Shown here: positions 36,969 through 46,449 of the stretch, one piece after another
How positions within the stretch are numbered: position 1 is the first letter of the stretch
Layout of the letters: the number at the start of each line of letters is the position of its first letter
DNA from: Sulfolobus acidocaldarius SUSAZ
GTDB lineage: Archaea; Thermoproteota; Thermoprotei_A; Sulfolobales; Sulfolobaceae
Direction of reading: 5' to 3'
Length of the DNA: 64,000 nucleotides
NCBI GenBank assembly: GCA_000508305.1
Contig: CP006977.1
Location: 962,621-1,026,620, forward strand
The notes under the pieces: generated by a model
Databases searched by the model: none
What the model was told of the DNA's origin: nothing
What the model saw: the letters and a program-made list of their open reading frames with translations, nothing else
Program-made: the position numbers and the translations under genes

Positions 36969-38225
36969 TCAAATTTTATCCTCATTCAATTTGTCTTTAA
37001 TATTTTGAGCAATCTCCAGAGCTTTCTTGTACAAAAATTCACCTAGTATAGGCTTATTTGTCTCCAGCTCTTCCAGGTCAATAATGTTGACCGTATTATT
37101 TACTTTTACCACGTCAACCTCCAAGTCTAAGTATCTTATTCTATTTTTAAGTAATTCAGGAGGAGTGGAAATATTTACATATAAACCCTTTAGATTATTG
37201 TTTCTGTCATGATACCTGTGAATTTGATACCAGTTTCGGGAGTCTAGTTCGACTAAATCATAATCACCATCTTCAATCTTCAGATTTAAACCATCATAAA
37301 TTCCTCCACTCTTGAATTCCCTCCTTATTTTAAGCCAATAATAATCTCTACCGATCTCCTTCTGAACAATTGTACCACCCTTCAAGAGTATACGTTTACC
37401 ATTTGGCTTTACATGTTCAATGGCTTCAATCATATTATCTCCAATTAATGATGTCAACAATTTCTCAGGAGAAGGATTTACTTTACCTTCTTCAATATCT
37501 ACTTCGTTTGAATAGGTCATTTTGAGCATATGATGAAACTTAATGGTGTTAATTACCAAACTCCTAATGTCATCTAAGAATAGTTTATCCTCTAATGATA
37601 AGGTAACTTTCAGGAAGTACTCTCCCTGTTCTCTAAAGTCATTATAACTATATCTCATTGTTAAATTTTCCAATTCCTCCTTAAGCTCTGCAGTAGTCGC
37701 CATTGGTGCGTTACTTCTCCATTTTACATTATACCCTTTCTTATTAAATGGAATACTAATAGACAAAAGCCGTTGGCTATCTCTCTCATCAATATGCTCT
37801 GAGAAAAATGTTCTCCCATCTCCTTTCCAAACCATAGCAAATTTTCCTACTGCTCGGGGAGAGGAGAGTATTATCTTCCCTTCAACTGGAGGTTTTATCA
37901 CTAGACCTTCAGATAGGCAAGGCTCTACGACAAAATTCATGAATTTACAATCTTCAGTGCTTATTACTGAATATAACTTAATTGGAGACCTCCATATGGG
38001 AGAATATTTAAAAATAGACCTCATAAAGTTGTATATATCTTCACCTACGCTTACTATCTCCCCCTTGTCTATACCATCTTTTACAGTAACATCTGCAGGT
38101 GACCTAACAATATCCATAAAAAAACGCTCCGCTATTTGCGGAGTTTGTTGAACTATCTCGAAGCCATTCTTTAAAAAGAGGTAAGTAAGAGCAGTAGCAT
38201 AAATGCCTCTAATTCTGACTCTCAT
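36969..38225 (-). CDS. FAU-1 family RNA-binding protein / probable ribonuclease
   Basis: A 418-residue protein matching the FAU-1 family (AU-rich-RNA binding, RNase E/G-related N-terminus). The N-terminal part ([20 protein letters not shown]) is followed by an S1-like stretch, and the C-terminal part is the DUF402 domain: [20 protein letters not shown], then [20 protein letters not shown] and [20 protein letters not shown], ending [11 protein letters not shown]. In Pyrococcus FAU-1 binds AU-rich RNA and processes rRNA precursors. The start ATG lies inside the aconitase gene (17-nt overlap), so both are translated from one mRNA. Confidence 0.82.
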   Translation of the reverse strand: MRVRIRGIYATALTYLFLKNGFEIVQQTPQIAERFFMDIVRSPADVTVKDGIDKGEIVSVGEDIYNFMRSIFKYSPIWRSPIKLYSVISTEDCKFMNFVVEPCLSEGLVIKPPVEGKIILSSPRAVGKFAMVWKGDGRTFFSEHIDERDSQRLLSISIPFNKKGYNVKWRSNAPMATTAELKEELENLTMRYSYNDFREQGEYFLKVTLSLEDKLFLDDIRSLVINTIKFHHMLKMTYSNEVDIEEGKVNPSPEKLLTSLIGDNMIEAIEHVKPNGKRILLKGGTIVQKEIGRDYYWLKIRREFKSGGIYDGLNLKIEDGDYDLVELDSRNWYQIHRYHDRNNNLKGLYVNISTPPELLKNRIRYLDLEVDVVKVNNTVNIIDLEELETNKPILGEFLYKKALEIAQNIKDKLNEDKI

Positions 38226-40755
38226 GTATTAATTTATTAAATACATACTTTAAAATTCCACCCTGTTTAGTGTACTCTAGCTCTACGTTGGTATCAACTC
38301 TAGCTAATCCTTGTACTTCAACTTTACTACCATCCTGTTTTATGAACTCCACCTTAACCTTAGACTTCGGCTTCAAATCCTTCAGATATACATTTACTAT
38401 CTCATCTCCCTTAATACCTAAACTCTTCCAGTCTGGTATTTCTATTGGTACAACACCCATAGCCACTAGGTTACTTCTGTGGATTCTCTCAAAACTCTCA
38501 GCCAATACAGCCTTAACCCCTAGTAGTGCAGTGACCTTGGCAGCCCAATCTCTTGAACTTCCAGATCCATATTGTTTACCTGCAACTATGACTAAAGGAA
38601 CACCTTCCTTCTTATACTGTTGTGAGGCTTCGTACACACTCATTACTTTACCATCAGGGAAATGTTTAGTAAAACCACCTTGAACATCTACTAGTAAATT
38701 CTTCAACTTAGAGTTTGCAAATCCCCCTCTAAGCATAACCTCATGGTCTCCTCTTCTAGCTCCGTATGTGTTAAGATCCTGTTCACCTAATTCTGAAAGA
38801 TATTTTCCTGCAACAGAATCCTTGTCGATTGGGCCGGCTGGTGATATATGATCTGTTGTAATTTTATCCCCTAAGAGTAGTAAGATCCTAGCATTCTTCA
38901 CGTCATCAAGTTTAAGATCTAGAGATATCCATGGAGGCATCCTTATATACGTGGACTTTTCATCCCAGCTATATAATTCGCTTTCTTTGACCTGTAATTT
39001 ATTCCAGTTTTCATCTCCCTCTAAAATATGCGAATAGACAGCCTTGTAGAACTCAGGATTCATTCCCAGCTTAATGTATTCTGAAATTTCCTTAGTAGTA
39101 GGCCATATGTCCCTGAGATATACAGGATTACCATTAGGATCATAATCAATTGGCTCATTGAAGAAATCAATATCTATTCTCCCTGCGAGTGAAAATGCAA
39201 CCACTAGAACTGGTGAAGCCAGAAATACTCCACTGAGATAGGGATTTATTCTGCCCTCATAATTCCTATTTCCGCTAATTACACCATAAACCTCTAACTT
39301 GTTTGATTTAACGTCCTCCTCTATCTTTTTGGGTAGAGGACCAGCATTACCTATACATGTTGTACATCCAAAACCAACAACGTGGAAACCTAGAGCTTCC
39401 AGATAAGGTAGCAAGCCAGACTCTTTAAGGTACTCAACAACAACAGGAGAACCAGGAGCCATACTGGTTTTTACATAGGATTTGCTTCTTATGCCGTGCT
39501 GAATAGCCTTCTTAGCTAAAATTCCAGCTCCTATCATAACTGTTGGATTTGATGTGTTAGTACAGCTGGTTATGGCAGTAAGTACTACATCGAGGTCTTT
39601 AACTAGACTTCCCTTTTTCTTATCCTTCCTCTCCTGAAATAGTTTTTTCAGGTCCTTCAGGGGAACTCTCTCATCTGGATTTTTAGGACCAGCTATTGCA
39701 GGTTCCACTTCAGACAGATCTATTGTAACTACTTCAGAATATTTTGGCTGACTCTCATAGAATAATCCCTGCGCTTTAGCATACTTTTCGACCAACTTGT
39801 ACTCCCTAGCAGTTGCAGCCAAATAGTTTAAGGTCTGATAGTCAATTGGGAAGTAACTTGCAGTAGCCCCATACTCTGGAGCCATATTTGCTATCGTAGC
39901 CCTATCAGGTACTGTTAGATTTCCAAGAGATGGACCAAAGAACTCAACAAACTTTCCAACAACTCCTTTCTTTCTTAGCTTCTCCGTTATATATAGTACT
40001 ATATCTGTTGGTGTTACCCCTTCTCTTATCTCTCCTACAAGCCTCACTCCCACTACTTCAGGAACTGCCATGGTATAAGGTTCTCCAAGCATTACAGCTT
40101 CAGCTTCAAGTCCACCAACTCCCCATGAAAGCACACCTAAACCGTTGGTCATTGGCGTGTGAGAGTCTGTACCTATCACAATCTCTGGGTAAGCTGTTAA
40201 CTGACCTCTAAATTCCTTAACATCTACTACTTTGCTCAGATACTCTAGGTTTATCTGATGGATTATACCCTTTCCTGGGGGAAATATCCTCAAATTCTTA
40301 AAGCTTCTCTGAGCCCATTTAAGGAACTTATACCTCTCAACATTCCTTTCAAATTCCTTCTCCTTATTCAGGAGTAATGAAGAAGCAGTCCCATAGTAGT
40401 CAACTTGTACTGAGTGATCTATAATTAAATCAGACTGAACTATAGGGTTTATCTTTAGGGGATCCTCTCCCCTCTTAGACATCTCATCTCTCATTGCAGC
40501 TAAATCCACAAGAAGGGGAATACCAGTATAGTCCTGTAAAACAACTCTAGTAGGCAGGAAAGAAAATTCCTTACCTGTTTTCCATGAAGCTATTGCGTCT
40601 AAGTCCTCCTCAGTTATTTTTACGTTATCAAGGTTCCTAAATGTGTTCTCCACCAGGATTTTTAGAGAATATGGCAAGGAGTCTACGTCATACCCTCTAT
40701 CTTTCAACTGCTTTATTGGATAATACCTTATATTAGACTCTAGGATTTGACTCAT
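38209..40755 (-). CDS. acnA: Aconitate hydratase
   Basis: An 848-residue aconitase of the AcnA/IRP type. The [4Fe-4S] cluster cysteines are visible in [20 protein letters not shown] and [15 protein letters not shown] (C-x-x-C). The substrate-binding blocks [20 protein letters not shown] and [21 protein letters not shown] are complete. It interconverts citrate and isocitrate in the citric-acid cycle. The start follows a TATA-like element, and the stop lies within the following FAU-1 gene's start region, giving a 17-nt overlap. Confidence 0.95.
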   Translation of the reverse strand: MSQILESNIRYYPIKQLKDRGYDVDSLPYSLKILVENTFRNLDNVKITEEDLDAIASWKTGKEFSFLPTRVVLQDYTGIPLLVDLAAMRDEMSKRGEDPLKINPIVQSDLIIDHSVQVDYYGTASSLLLNKEKEFERNVERYKFLKWAQRSFKNLRIFPPGKGIIHQINLEYLSKVVDVKEFRGQLTAYPEIVIGTDSHTPMTNGLGVLSWGVGGLEAEAVMLGEPYTMAVPEVVGVRLVGEIREGVTPTDIVLYITEKLRKKGVVGKFVEFFGPSLGNLTVPDRATIANMAPEYGATASYFPIDYQTLNYLAATAREYKLVEKYAKAQGLFYESQPKYSEVVTIDLSEVEPAIAGPKNPDERVPLKDLKKLFQERKDKKKGSLVKDLDVVLTAITSCTNTSNPTVMIGAGILAKKAIQHGIRSKSYVKTSMAPGSPVVVEYLKESGLLPYLEALGFHVVGFGCTTCIGNAGPLPKKIEEDVKSNKLEVYGVISGNRNYEGRINPYLSGVFLASPVLVVAFSLAGRIDIDFFNEPIDYDPNGNPVYLRDIWPTTKEISEYIKLGMNPEFYKAVYSHILEGDENWNKLQVKESELYSWDEKSTYIRMPPWISLDLKLDDVKNARILLLLGDKITTDHISPAGPIDKDSVAGKYLSELGEQDLNTYGARRGDHEVMLRGGFANSKLKNLLVDVQGGFTKHFPDGKVMSVYEASQQYKKEGVPLVIVAGKQYGSGSSRDWAAKVTALLGVKAVLAESFERIHRSNLVAMGVVPIEIPDWKSLGIKGDEIVNVYLKDLKPKSKVKVEFIKQDGSKVEVQGLARVDTNVELEYTKQGGILKYVFNKLIHESQN

Positions 40756-40806
40756 CGAATATATATTGTAAGCGCTGAGAATAAGAATTTTACCATATAC
40801 AGAGTA

Positions 40807-42096
40807 TTACTCACTCTCTTTACCCAGACTCTTTATCCAATTCGTGATGTCTTTTAAACACTCCTGTGCATAACTTATCTTAATCTTACCGTCCTTATCC
40901 CTATTGACTATAGTGAAGTATCTACCCATACCGGCATGGGATATCATCTCATATTCTGAGATCTCACAATCTATTTTACTTTCCCCAATAGGTACATTTT
41001 CTAACCAATCTAGTACCCTGCTGTTTCCCAATCTTATTAAGTAATCAAGAATATACTCACCGTCATCCTTAAGCCCAGCTAATCTCTTCAATATTTCTAA
41101 TTCCCTTTTAATCAGAGACCTAGCTGGCTCATTATATACATCTATTAGCTTTAGTAAATCGTCTAAAGTGTACTCACCGGTCTCCGATTTAACCTTGTAA
41201 GCTTCGATAAAGTGATATCCCATAAAGTAATAGGGAGCTGTATTGTATGCTCTGACCCCAGAACTGACAAGATATTCCTTTTCCTGCTCCTTCTTGGAAA
41301 CAGTAATACTCTCTTCTATTTTTTGCATAAAGTCCTCAGGTTTAGTCAATTCTTCTACACCGTTCAAAAGATACAATAATGCCAATGGAAACCCCAACTG
41401 TAAAGCTCTCCCTATAGCGAATAACTCCGATTTGCTTAAAGTTGGCATTCCCTTAGCTAACTTTATCTCCTGTAATGTCAAATAGTCAGATATATCGATA
41501 TTCCTTATCGTTGATTTCTTTAGAGTAATTATTTTATTAGCGAAGTCAGTAGAGAACTCAATTAGAGGAATATCAGCTTTTCTTTTTGTTATATAATAAT
41601 CTTGAATAGCTAGTTTAGCCGCGTCTGACGTGTAATAAGTGAGGTAAGATGTTGTTTCACTTAAATCCAGCATCACAGTGTCGGGATTGTATCTAGTCAA
41701 TGCATTATAAACCGAATAGTATACTGAGAAATTGAAATTACCTAAACTGTTATCATGAATATGCATAAAACCATCAGCGTCAATAGTTCCAGATGAAGGG
41801 ATTACCTCAACATCAATCCCCTGAAATCTCTTTAGAACCTCCTCTTGTATACGCTTCTTAAGATCTACATATGTATCCGGTAAGTCTTGAGTTTTCAGAT
41901 ATGCAGATAAAAATGAGGGAAGTAAAACTAACATGTCTACTTGTTCCTCTGATTCCCTTAGGAATTTGAGCTCAGCTAGTGATGGTTTGCTCTCAACAAC
42001 TTCACGTTCTGTCTCCTCTCCTCTCTCATTAATTATCTCGTATTTATTTTCTCTATTATTCAAATTTGTCCATATTGAAATTAGTAATATCTTCAT
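40807..42096 (-). CDS. Stand-alone Csx1-like CARF-HEPN protein
   Basis: A 429-residue protein with the layout of Csx1 (CRISPR-associated cyclic-oligoadenylate-activated RNase). The CARF part begins MKILLISIWTN, has VIPSSGTIDADGF and a diverged D-x-T-H-G-like strand LDLSETTSYLTYYT at about 144-156. The C-terminal HEPN part has MISHAGMGRYF (His387) where Csx1 proteins have R-x4-H within R-N-x-I-A-H-[AS]-G. Here the arginine position is Tyr382, so RNase activity is doubtful or altered. No cas gene or CRISPR array is in the window. Identification is by motif pattern; a structural search would settle it. Confidence 0.7.
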   Translation of the reverse strand: MKILLISIWTNLNNRENKYEIINERGEETEREVVESKPSLAELKFLRESEEQVDMLVLLPSFLSAYLKTQDLPDTYVDLKKRIQEEVLKRFQGIDVEVIPSSGTIDADGFMHIHDNSLGNFNFSVYYSVYNALTRYNPDTVMLDLSETTSYLTYYTSDAAKLAIQDYYITKRKADIPLIEFSTDFANKIITLKKSTIRNIDISDYLTLQEIKLAKGMPTLSKSELFAIGRALQLGFPLALLYLLNGVEELTKPEDFMQKIEESITVSKKEQEKEYLVSSGVRAYNTAPYYFMGYHFIEAYKVKSETGEYTLDDLLKLIDVYNEPARSLIKRELEILKRLAGLKDDGEYILDYLIRLGNSRVLDWLENVPIGESKIDCEISEYEMISHAGMGRYFTIVNRDKDGKIKISYAQECLKDITNWIKSLGKESE

Positions 42097-42202
42097 CTGT
42101 TTAATATCTTACTTCTCGTTATTAACTTTTATGATAATAGTGAGGTAGAAACACTCTAAAAAAATAGCAATAAGGAGAGACTATGAATTTTTTCATCATT
42201 AA

Positions 42203-42218
42203 CTTTTTTACCTTTAAA
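42203..42218 (+). promoter_or_regulatory. TATA-like promoter element that decides the start of the 42234 gene
   Basis: A T-tract followed by CCTTTAAACT lies 16-31 nt before ATG 42234. The reading frame is open further upstream to ATG 42183, but that codon lies before this element, so transcription starting near 42234 makes the downstream ATG the likely, leaderless start. Confidence 0.45.
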
Positions 42219-42233
42219 CTCTATAATTATATT

Positions 42234-42707
42234 ATGTCAACTGAAGAGGAAAAAAGAGATTTAGAGAGAGCTGAGGAGTATGAACATATTACCGCAAGAG
42301 CTACTGTAATAGGAAAAAATAAGATAGAATTAAGCACGGGTCTTATAATAGCAGCAAGGTATGCAGATAAGTTAAGGAGGGTCGCTCTCGTAGCATTCAG
42401 TAGAGTTGCCCCTAAAGAGGTAATTGTAAGGGATGTAGCTGAACTTAACAAGAAACTTTATGACATGATAGCAAAGGAAATGAAACTTAACAAGCTATCT
42501 GTGATAAGAATACTAGTTGATGCTGAATATAACGAAAAGGACAACAAACTTGAATTCGATAACATTAGGGTAATTAGATATCTCTCTCAAGAGGAATGTG
42601 GTAACCAGTTAAAGCAATTGAATGAAAAAATCAAAGATCTCGAAAAAGAACTCCAAACATATAAGGAAAAAATTAAGAAAATTGAACAACTATTATCTTC
42701 TGGTTAA
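42234..42707 (+). CDS. DUF2258-like conserved crenarchaeal protein
   Basis: A 157-residue protein starting MSTEEEKRDLERAEEYEHIT. The central part ELSTGLIIAARYADKLRRVA, then LVAFSRVAPKEVIVRDVAEL, is the pattern I associate with the crenarchaeal DUF2258 family. The last 40 residues (QLKQLNEKIKDLEKELQTYK and on) form a coiled coil. It is soluble, and the function is unknown. I chose the start at 42234 because the promoter element lies between it and the upstream ATG. Confidence 0.65.
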   Translation: MSTEEEKRDLERAEEYEHITARATVIGKNKIELSTGLIIAARYADKLRRVALVAFSRVAPKEVIVRDVAELNKKLYDMIAKEMKLNKLSVIRILVDAEYNEKDNKLEFDNIRVIRYLSQEECGNQLKQLNEKIKDLEKELQTYKEKIKKIEQLLSSG

Positions 42708-42730
42708 CAAAAAATCTTAATCTATTTTTG

Positions 42731-43030
42731 TTAGCCTTTTACTAAGCCTATAACAAATCCTATTATGAACAATATAGAATTATATGGCAGATAATTTATT
42801 ATTCTTGATACATATTGCTCAGCCTGCGTTGCATACACACCCATACTTTGAAGACCAGAAACTACTGTATGGGGTGAAACTACTCCGATGGCTATTAGTA
42901 TAACTATTATAGCTAGCACTATTATGCCGATCTTTATTACATTTTTTATCAGATAGCCTACTAGAAAACCCAGCACAAATGCTACTATAGCCGTTACTAT
43001 TTCAGTATAAGGAATACCTGCTATTGCCAT
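42731..43030 (-). CDS. Small membrane protein with three predicted helices
   Basis: A 99-residue, very hydrophobic protein. Predicted helices are at about 7-27, 30-50 and 80-98 with a polar stretch (QSMGVYATQAEQYVSRIINY) before the last. No signal cleavage or known motif is seen. The C-terminal segment FIIGFVIGLVKG echoes the first helix FVLGFLVGYLIKN, suggesting an internal repeat of glycine-spaced helices. Function unknown; it may associate with other membrane proteins. Confidence 0.65.
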   Translation of the reverse strand: MAIAGIPYTEIVTAIVAFVLGFLVGYLIKNVIKIGIIVLAIIVILIAIGVVSPHTVVSGLQSMGVYATQAEQYVSRIINYLPYNSILFIIGFVIGLVKG

Positions 43031-43054
43031 TAATAGAATATAATAAAGGAGAAG

Positions 43055-43286
43055 TTTATATGATTAACCGTAATAAGAAAATTCAATAGAAAATTTTTAG
43101 GTACCACATTTTTCTTAAAAAATAGAAATATATGGTTTATTTTCTTATGTCGTTACGGATTATACTTACAAAATAAAGAATGAAATATACTCCTAATAAA
43201 ATACTATTAATTAGAGCTTAAACTATCTGTTAACTTGAATATTACTAAAAATTATGAAACAAGAAGTCAGCTTTATATGATTAACC
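43055..43286. repeat. 15-bp direct repeat TTTATATGATTAACC
   Basis: The sequence TTTATATGATTAACC occurs at 43055-43069 and again, identically, at 43272-43286. The second copy contains the TATA position for the gene at 43301 (about 25 nt before its ATG). The first copy points in the same direction but has no ORF downstream, so it may be a duplicated promoter or a binding site. The rest of this 270-bp gap shows nothing else I can interpret. Confidence 0.5.
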
Positions 43287-43300
43287 CATAATTAAATCAT

Positions 43301-43678
43301 ATGAAAGTTGTAAAATATGTGCTAACAGCAAAAATTGATTATGATGGAAAAGAAATAGAGATAAAAAGATCTTTTAGACATAGAAAGAATATATTTGAAT
43401 TTCTTAAGAATGCTGATTCTAATTTAAAGGGAGCACTGAGTGAGTATGCTAAGCAGAATAAGGTTAAAAGCACAGACTTACCCCTTAATGAGTTCATCAC
43501 CTGTGGCGAGGTTGAAGAAGAACAAGGTATTATGAGAGCTGAATGCAAAGGTAAAGAAAAAGTTAGTATGAAGATTGAAGTACAGACACAGAAAATAAAG
43601 AAGAAGAAAAAGGAGGAAAGTAAGGAAGAAAAGAAGGGACAGAAGAAGGAGGAAAAGCAAGAAGAAAGTAAAAGTTAG
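43301..43678 (+). CDS. Hypothetical protein with a Lys/Glu-rich C-terminal tail
   Basis: A 125-residue protein. The first 95 residues form a mixed globular region with two cysteines (ITCGEVEEEQGIMRAECKGK). The last 30 residues are nearly all Lys, Glu, Gln and Ser (KKKKKEESKEEKKGQKKEEK). Such tails are unstructured and often aid nucleic-acid or protein contacts. It converges with the Lrs14 gene at 43689, 10 bp apart. I do not recognise a family. Confidence 0.6.
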   Translation: MKVVKYVLTAKIDYDGKEIEIKRSFRHRKNIFEFLKNADSNLKGALSEYAKQNKVKSTDLPLNEFITCGEVEEEQGIMRAECKGKEKVSMKIEVQTQKIKKKKKEESKEEKKGQKKEEKQEESKS

Positions 43679-43688
43679 ATACTTTAGT

Positions 43689-44078
43689 TTAGATACTTTG
43701 CATTCTTTCCTCTAACTCTTTCTTTATCTGAGAGGCTAACGTCTCTAGATCTCTCTCCAGTTTCTCGTAAAGTCTCTCTCCATCTACCCAATATATATAA
43801 CTTGGTCTTCCCTTCTTTTTCTCTTCTCCTGCTTCCTCTTTCTCTCTTAAAATTAACCCTTTATCATACAGGTTATTAAGTGATTTATTTATAGATGCCT
43901 TACTGACCTTCAATACATCTGCAATTTCATCACTACTCATCCTTCTCTTTTGTGAGATAAGAACCTGTAATACATCAATATCACTTTTAGGCAAACCGTA
44001 GATAAATGATATTAGGTCACCCATGGTTACTTCTTTTCCACCTGGGAAAGACACTTTCATCTCTTTGCTCATAAGCAA
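43689..44078 (-). CDS. Lrs14-type winged-helix regulator (first of three)
   Basis: A 129-residue protein. VSFPGGKEVTMGDLISFIYG, then LPKSDIDVLQVLISQKRRMS, leads into the winged helix SSDEIADVLKVSKASINKSL, then NNLYDKGLILREKEEAGEEK and KKGRPSYIYWVDGERLYEKL, ending with a coiled helix for dimerisation. This matches the Lrs14 family, abundant in Sulfolobales and tied to biofilm and motility (recalled as Saci_1219). It diverges from the importer SBP gene at 44225, and both promoters lie in the 146 bp between them. Confidence 0.85.
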   Translation of the reverse strand: MLMSKEMKVSFPGGKEVTMGDLISFIYGLPKSDIDVLQVLISQKRRMSSDEIADVLKVSKASINKSLNNLYDKGLILREKEEAGEEKKKGRPSYIYWVDGERLYEKLERDLETLASQIKKELEERMQSI

Positions 44079-44203
44079 TATAAAGTTATTAAAAATAAAA
44101 AAACTTTACCTTCGATTTTTATAAAACTATACGTCAATTAATTAAATCGGCTTACGTTAATAATAGAGATAATTGAAACGAAGAGAAAAACTTTAAATAA
44201 TAT

Positions 44204-44216
44204 GGATAGCCTATCC
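44204..44216. promoter_or_regulatory. Palindromic operator GGATAGCCTATCC before the SBP gene
   Basis: A perfect odd-centred palindrome (GGATAG-C-CTATCC) lies between the TATA-like TTTAAATAATAT and the ATG of the SBP gene, ending exactly 8 nt before the start codon. A near copy stands in the same position before the permease gene. A protein bound here would cover the transcription start, so repression is the simplest reading. Confidence 0.7.
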
Positions 44217-44224
44217 TACTACAC

Positions 44225-45220
44225 ATGAAAACATCAAGTTTAGTCTCAATCCTTTTAATTATAGTTATTTTGGTTGGGATTTCTTTAACACTAATACATA
44301 TTAACAACACAAACCAAACACAAAAATCAGGCAGTACTAACACAACAACTAACATTGAAAAGCCGCGAATAGTTAGTTTAGCACCATCAGATACTCAGAT
44401 ACTAGTCTCACTAGGTTTAGGAAAGGATATAGTAGGAATGGACATATATTCTTATCAGTTACTCCAGACCTTGAATATGACTTCAATGATCCCCTCTAAT
44501 GTAACCGTGATATCCTCTGTTATTAACCTAAATATAACAGGAATTATAGCATTACAGCCTACTGTCGTTGTTTTAGAGTACGGATTAAGTGGAAGCTATA
44601 TCCCTCAACTGGAGAATGCAGGTTTGAAAGTACTTGTGACAAACAGTGACTATGCCTCGAACTTGGAAAACGTAATGAATACCATTTCTCAAATAGCAAC
44701 TTTCTTCAATGTTACAACTCAAGCAAATCAGTTAATTAAGTGGATGAACGAAAACATAGTGAGCTACCCACAAACAAATGTGTCTGTTGCATATTTTGAC
44801 TGGATAGATAGCGATGGAACGGCTTACAGCATAGGTAATAACGTGTTTATTAATGATTTAATAAACAGAGCCGGTGGATTCAACTCATTTTTTAACTTTA
44901 CAGGATATATTACAGTTACACCATCTCAAGTTTTACTTGCTAATCCACATGTAATAGTCGCACAGGAAATTTACAATTATTCCTATACCATTTACTTAAT
45001 ACACAAATATTTTAACGACACATATGCTGTCAAAAATAATCAAGTATACGTCATAACCGGTCTGGCTACTGATGTTATTGACGAGCCATCCATCTTATCT
45101 GTTTATGCTATTCCCTTATTTCATGATATAATAACTGGTGTACCTGTACCACACTACATTAACACCAACTGGTTTATGATTAAATTAAATATAACGTTGC
45201 CAATTTTTGACCAAAATTAA
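44225..45220 (+). CDS. ABC importer substrate-binding protein (BtuF/FepB-type)
   Basis: A 331-residue protein with an N-terminal membrane segment (residues about 7-25) followed by a Thr/Ser/Asn-rich linker (about 27-45), typical of membrane-tethered archaeal binding proteins. The rest is a two-lobe fold of the iron-complex/cobalamin type: RIVSLAPSDTQILVSLGLGK, then VVVLEYGLSGSYIPQLENAG, then INDLINRAGGFNSFFNFTGY and LLANPHVIVAQE. It captures a metal complex (siderophore, haem or cobamide) outside the cell. Several N-glycosylation sites are present. It precedes the permease and ATPase genes and has its own operator. Confidence 0.88.
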   Translation: MKTSSLVSILLIIVILVGISLTLIHINNTNQTQKSGSTNTTTNIEKPRIVSLAPSDTQILVSLGLGKDIVGMDIYSYQLLQTLNMTSMIPSNVTVISSVINLNITGIIALQPTVVVLEYGLSGSYIPQLENAGLKVLVTNSDYASNLENVMNTISQIATFFNVTTQANQLIKWMNENIVSYPQTNVSVAYFDWIDSDGTAYSIGNNVFINDLINRAGGFNSFFNFTGYITVTPSQVLLANPHVIVAQEIYNYSYTIYLIHKYFNDTYAVKNNQVYVITGLATDVIDEPSILSVYAIPLFHDIITGVPVPHYINTNWFMIKLNITLPIFDQN

Positions 45221-45429
45221 ACGAAAAACTTAATAAAAATTATAATATTTTTTCACACGTCCCACCTCTCTCTTATGAATGAGCCATCTACATAAAAAAT
45301 CAGTATTAACTTGACTTACGTAGTGCTCAAGTACTATTTCGCATAATATGTTGAAAACTTACATTACATGGTTTATTAGCCTCAAGAGAAAACCGCTGAA
45401 CTTAATAAAATGAGAAAATTTTATTATAT

Positions 45430-45442
45430 GGATAAGCTATCC
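45430..45442. promoter_or_regulatory. Palindromic operator GGATAAGCTATCC before the permease gene
   Basis: This 13-bp element (GGATA-AGC-TATCC) matches the one before the SBP gene in both half-sites and lies at the same distance, 8 nt before the GTG start at 45451. A T/A-rich promoter (TTTTATTATAT) precedes it. The two promoters therefore look controlled by the same regulator even though the genes are 230 bp apart. Confidence 0.7.
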
Positions 45443-45450
45443 ACATTATT

Positions 45451-46449
45451 GTGAAATCTACTAAATCAACGTATTTAAAGATCTTATTATTACTCATACT
45501 TCCTTTTACATCCCTTCTATTGTCACTGATATATGGAGACGTATATATTCCTCCTCATGAAATTCTACATCCCTCAAAGATTTACGGGGTAATACTTTAT
45601 GATATTAGATTACCCACTATAATAACGGCAGTCCTTATAGGAATAATCTTATCAGTATCTGGAAGTATAATGCAACATCTTTTACGAAATCCCTTGATAG
45701 ATCCTTATATAGCGGGGACATCGTCTGGAGGAGCATTCGGGGCAATATTAAGTTATTTCCTTTTGGGATTTAATTTACCTTTATCAGTAATGATATATTT
45801 CCAACCACTAGTAGCATTCTTCTTCTCATTTCTAGCCACAATAATAACTGTTCTAATGGGAAAAAGTAGAGGAGTATACGGGCTCATAATTGCAGGTGTA
45901 GTAGTATCATATATCTTCTCATCTGCCTATTCTATATTACTAGTATTACTTCAGGAAAAATACCCACAGATACCTCCAATCATTTTTTGGTTGATGGGGC
46001 AGATTACAGTTGTAGGCTGGTCACTAATTCCAGCCCTTACTACACTTACCCTAGTCCTTTTAATTTTAGCTTATAAAATGTCAAGAGCCTTAGATCTAGT
46101 ATCGATAAGCGACGAAATAAGTTACACACATAGTATAAGACCAAATAGATTTAGAATATTTTGGCTAGGTTTGATTAGCTTTGTTGTTTCCTTCACTATA
46201 CCCATAGCTGGAGTCATAGGGTTCATTGGAATTTTGGTTCCACATTTGGTTAGATTAAGTGTTGGAGGCGATATGAAAACATTACTCGTATACTCAAGTG
46301 GAGTAGGAATAACTGTTATGTTATTAAGCAACATAATTGCTAATGGAATGTTAGGAACTATAATCCCTTTAACCCCTATTCTCGCAGTAATCGCATCACC
46401 CTTTCTCATACTTTTCCTGGTGAGAAAAAATGATAGTGAAGGGGCTTAA
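45451..46449 (+). CDS. ABC importer permease, FecCD/BtuC family
   Basis: A 332-residue protein starting at GTG 45451 with about 9-10 membrane helices. Family hallmarks are DIRLPTIITAVLIGIILSVS and GSIMQHLLRNPLIDPYIAGT, GASSGGAFGAI-like TSSGGAFGAI, and near the end GVIGFIGILVPHLVRLSVGG, the cytoplasmic loop that contacts the ATPase. Together with the SBP and ATPase it imports a metal complex such as cobamide, haem or a siderophore. It overlaps the ATPase gene by 20 nt. Confidence 0.92.
   Translation: MKSTKSTYLKILLLLILPFTSLLLSLIYGDVYIPPHEILHPSKIYGVILYDIRLPTIITAVLIGIILSVSGSIMQHLLRNPLIDPYIAGTSSGGAFGAILSYFLLGFNLPLSVMIYFQPLVAFFFSFLATIITVLMGKSRGVYGLIIAGVVVSYIFSSAYSILLVLLQEKYPQIPPIIFWLMGQITVVGWSLIPALTTLTLVLLILAYKMSRALDLVSISDEISYTHSIRPNRFRIFWLGLISFVVSFTIPIAGVIGFIGILVPHLVRLSVGGDMKTLLVYSSGVGITVMLLSNIIANGMLGTIIPLTPILAVIASPFLILFLVRKNDSEGA

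Noticed and set aside
39930-40211. 93-codon Leu/Gln-rich open frame opposite aconitase
   Set aside because: It is an antisense shadow of a strongly conserved gene, with low-complexity composition.
42183-42233. Upstream ATG start of the DUF2258-like gene
   Set aside because: The added residues are Phe/Ile/Asn-rich translation of promoter DNA, and the TATA-like element lies between this ATG and the preferred one.
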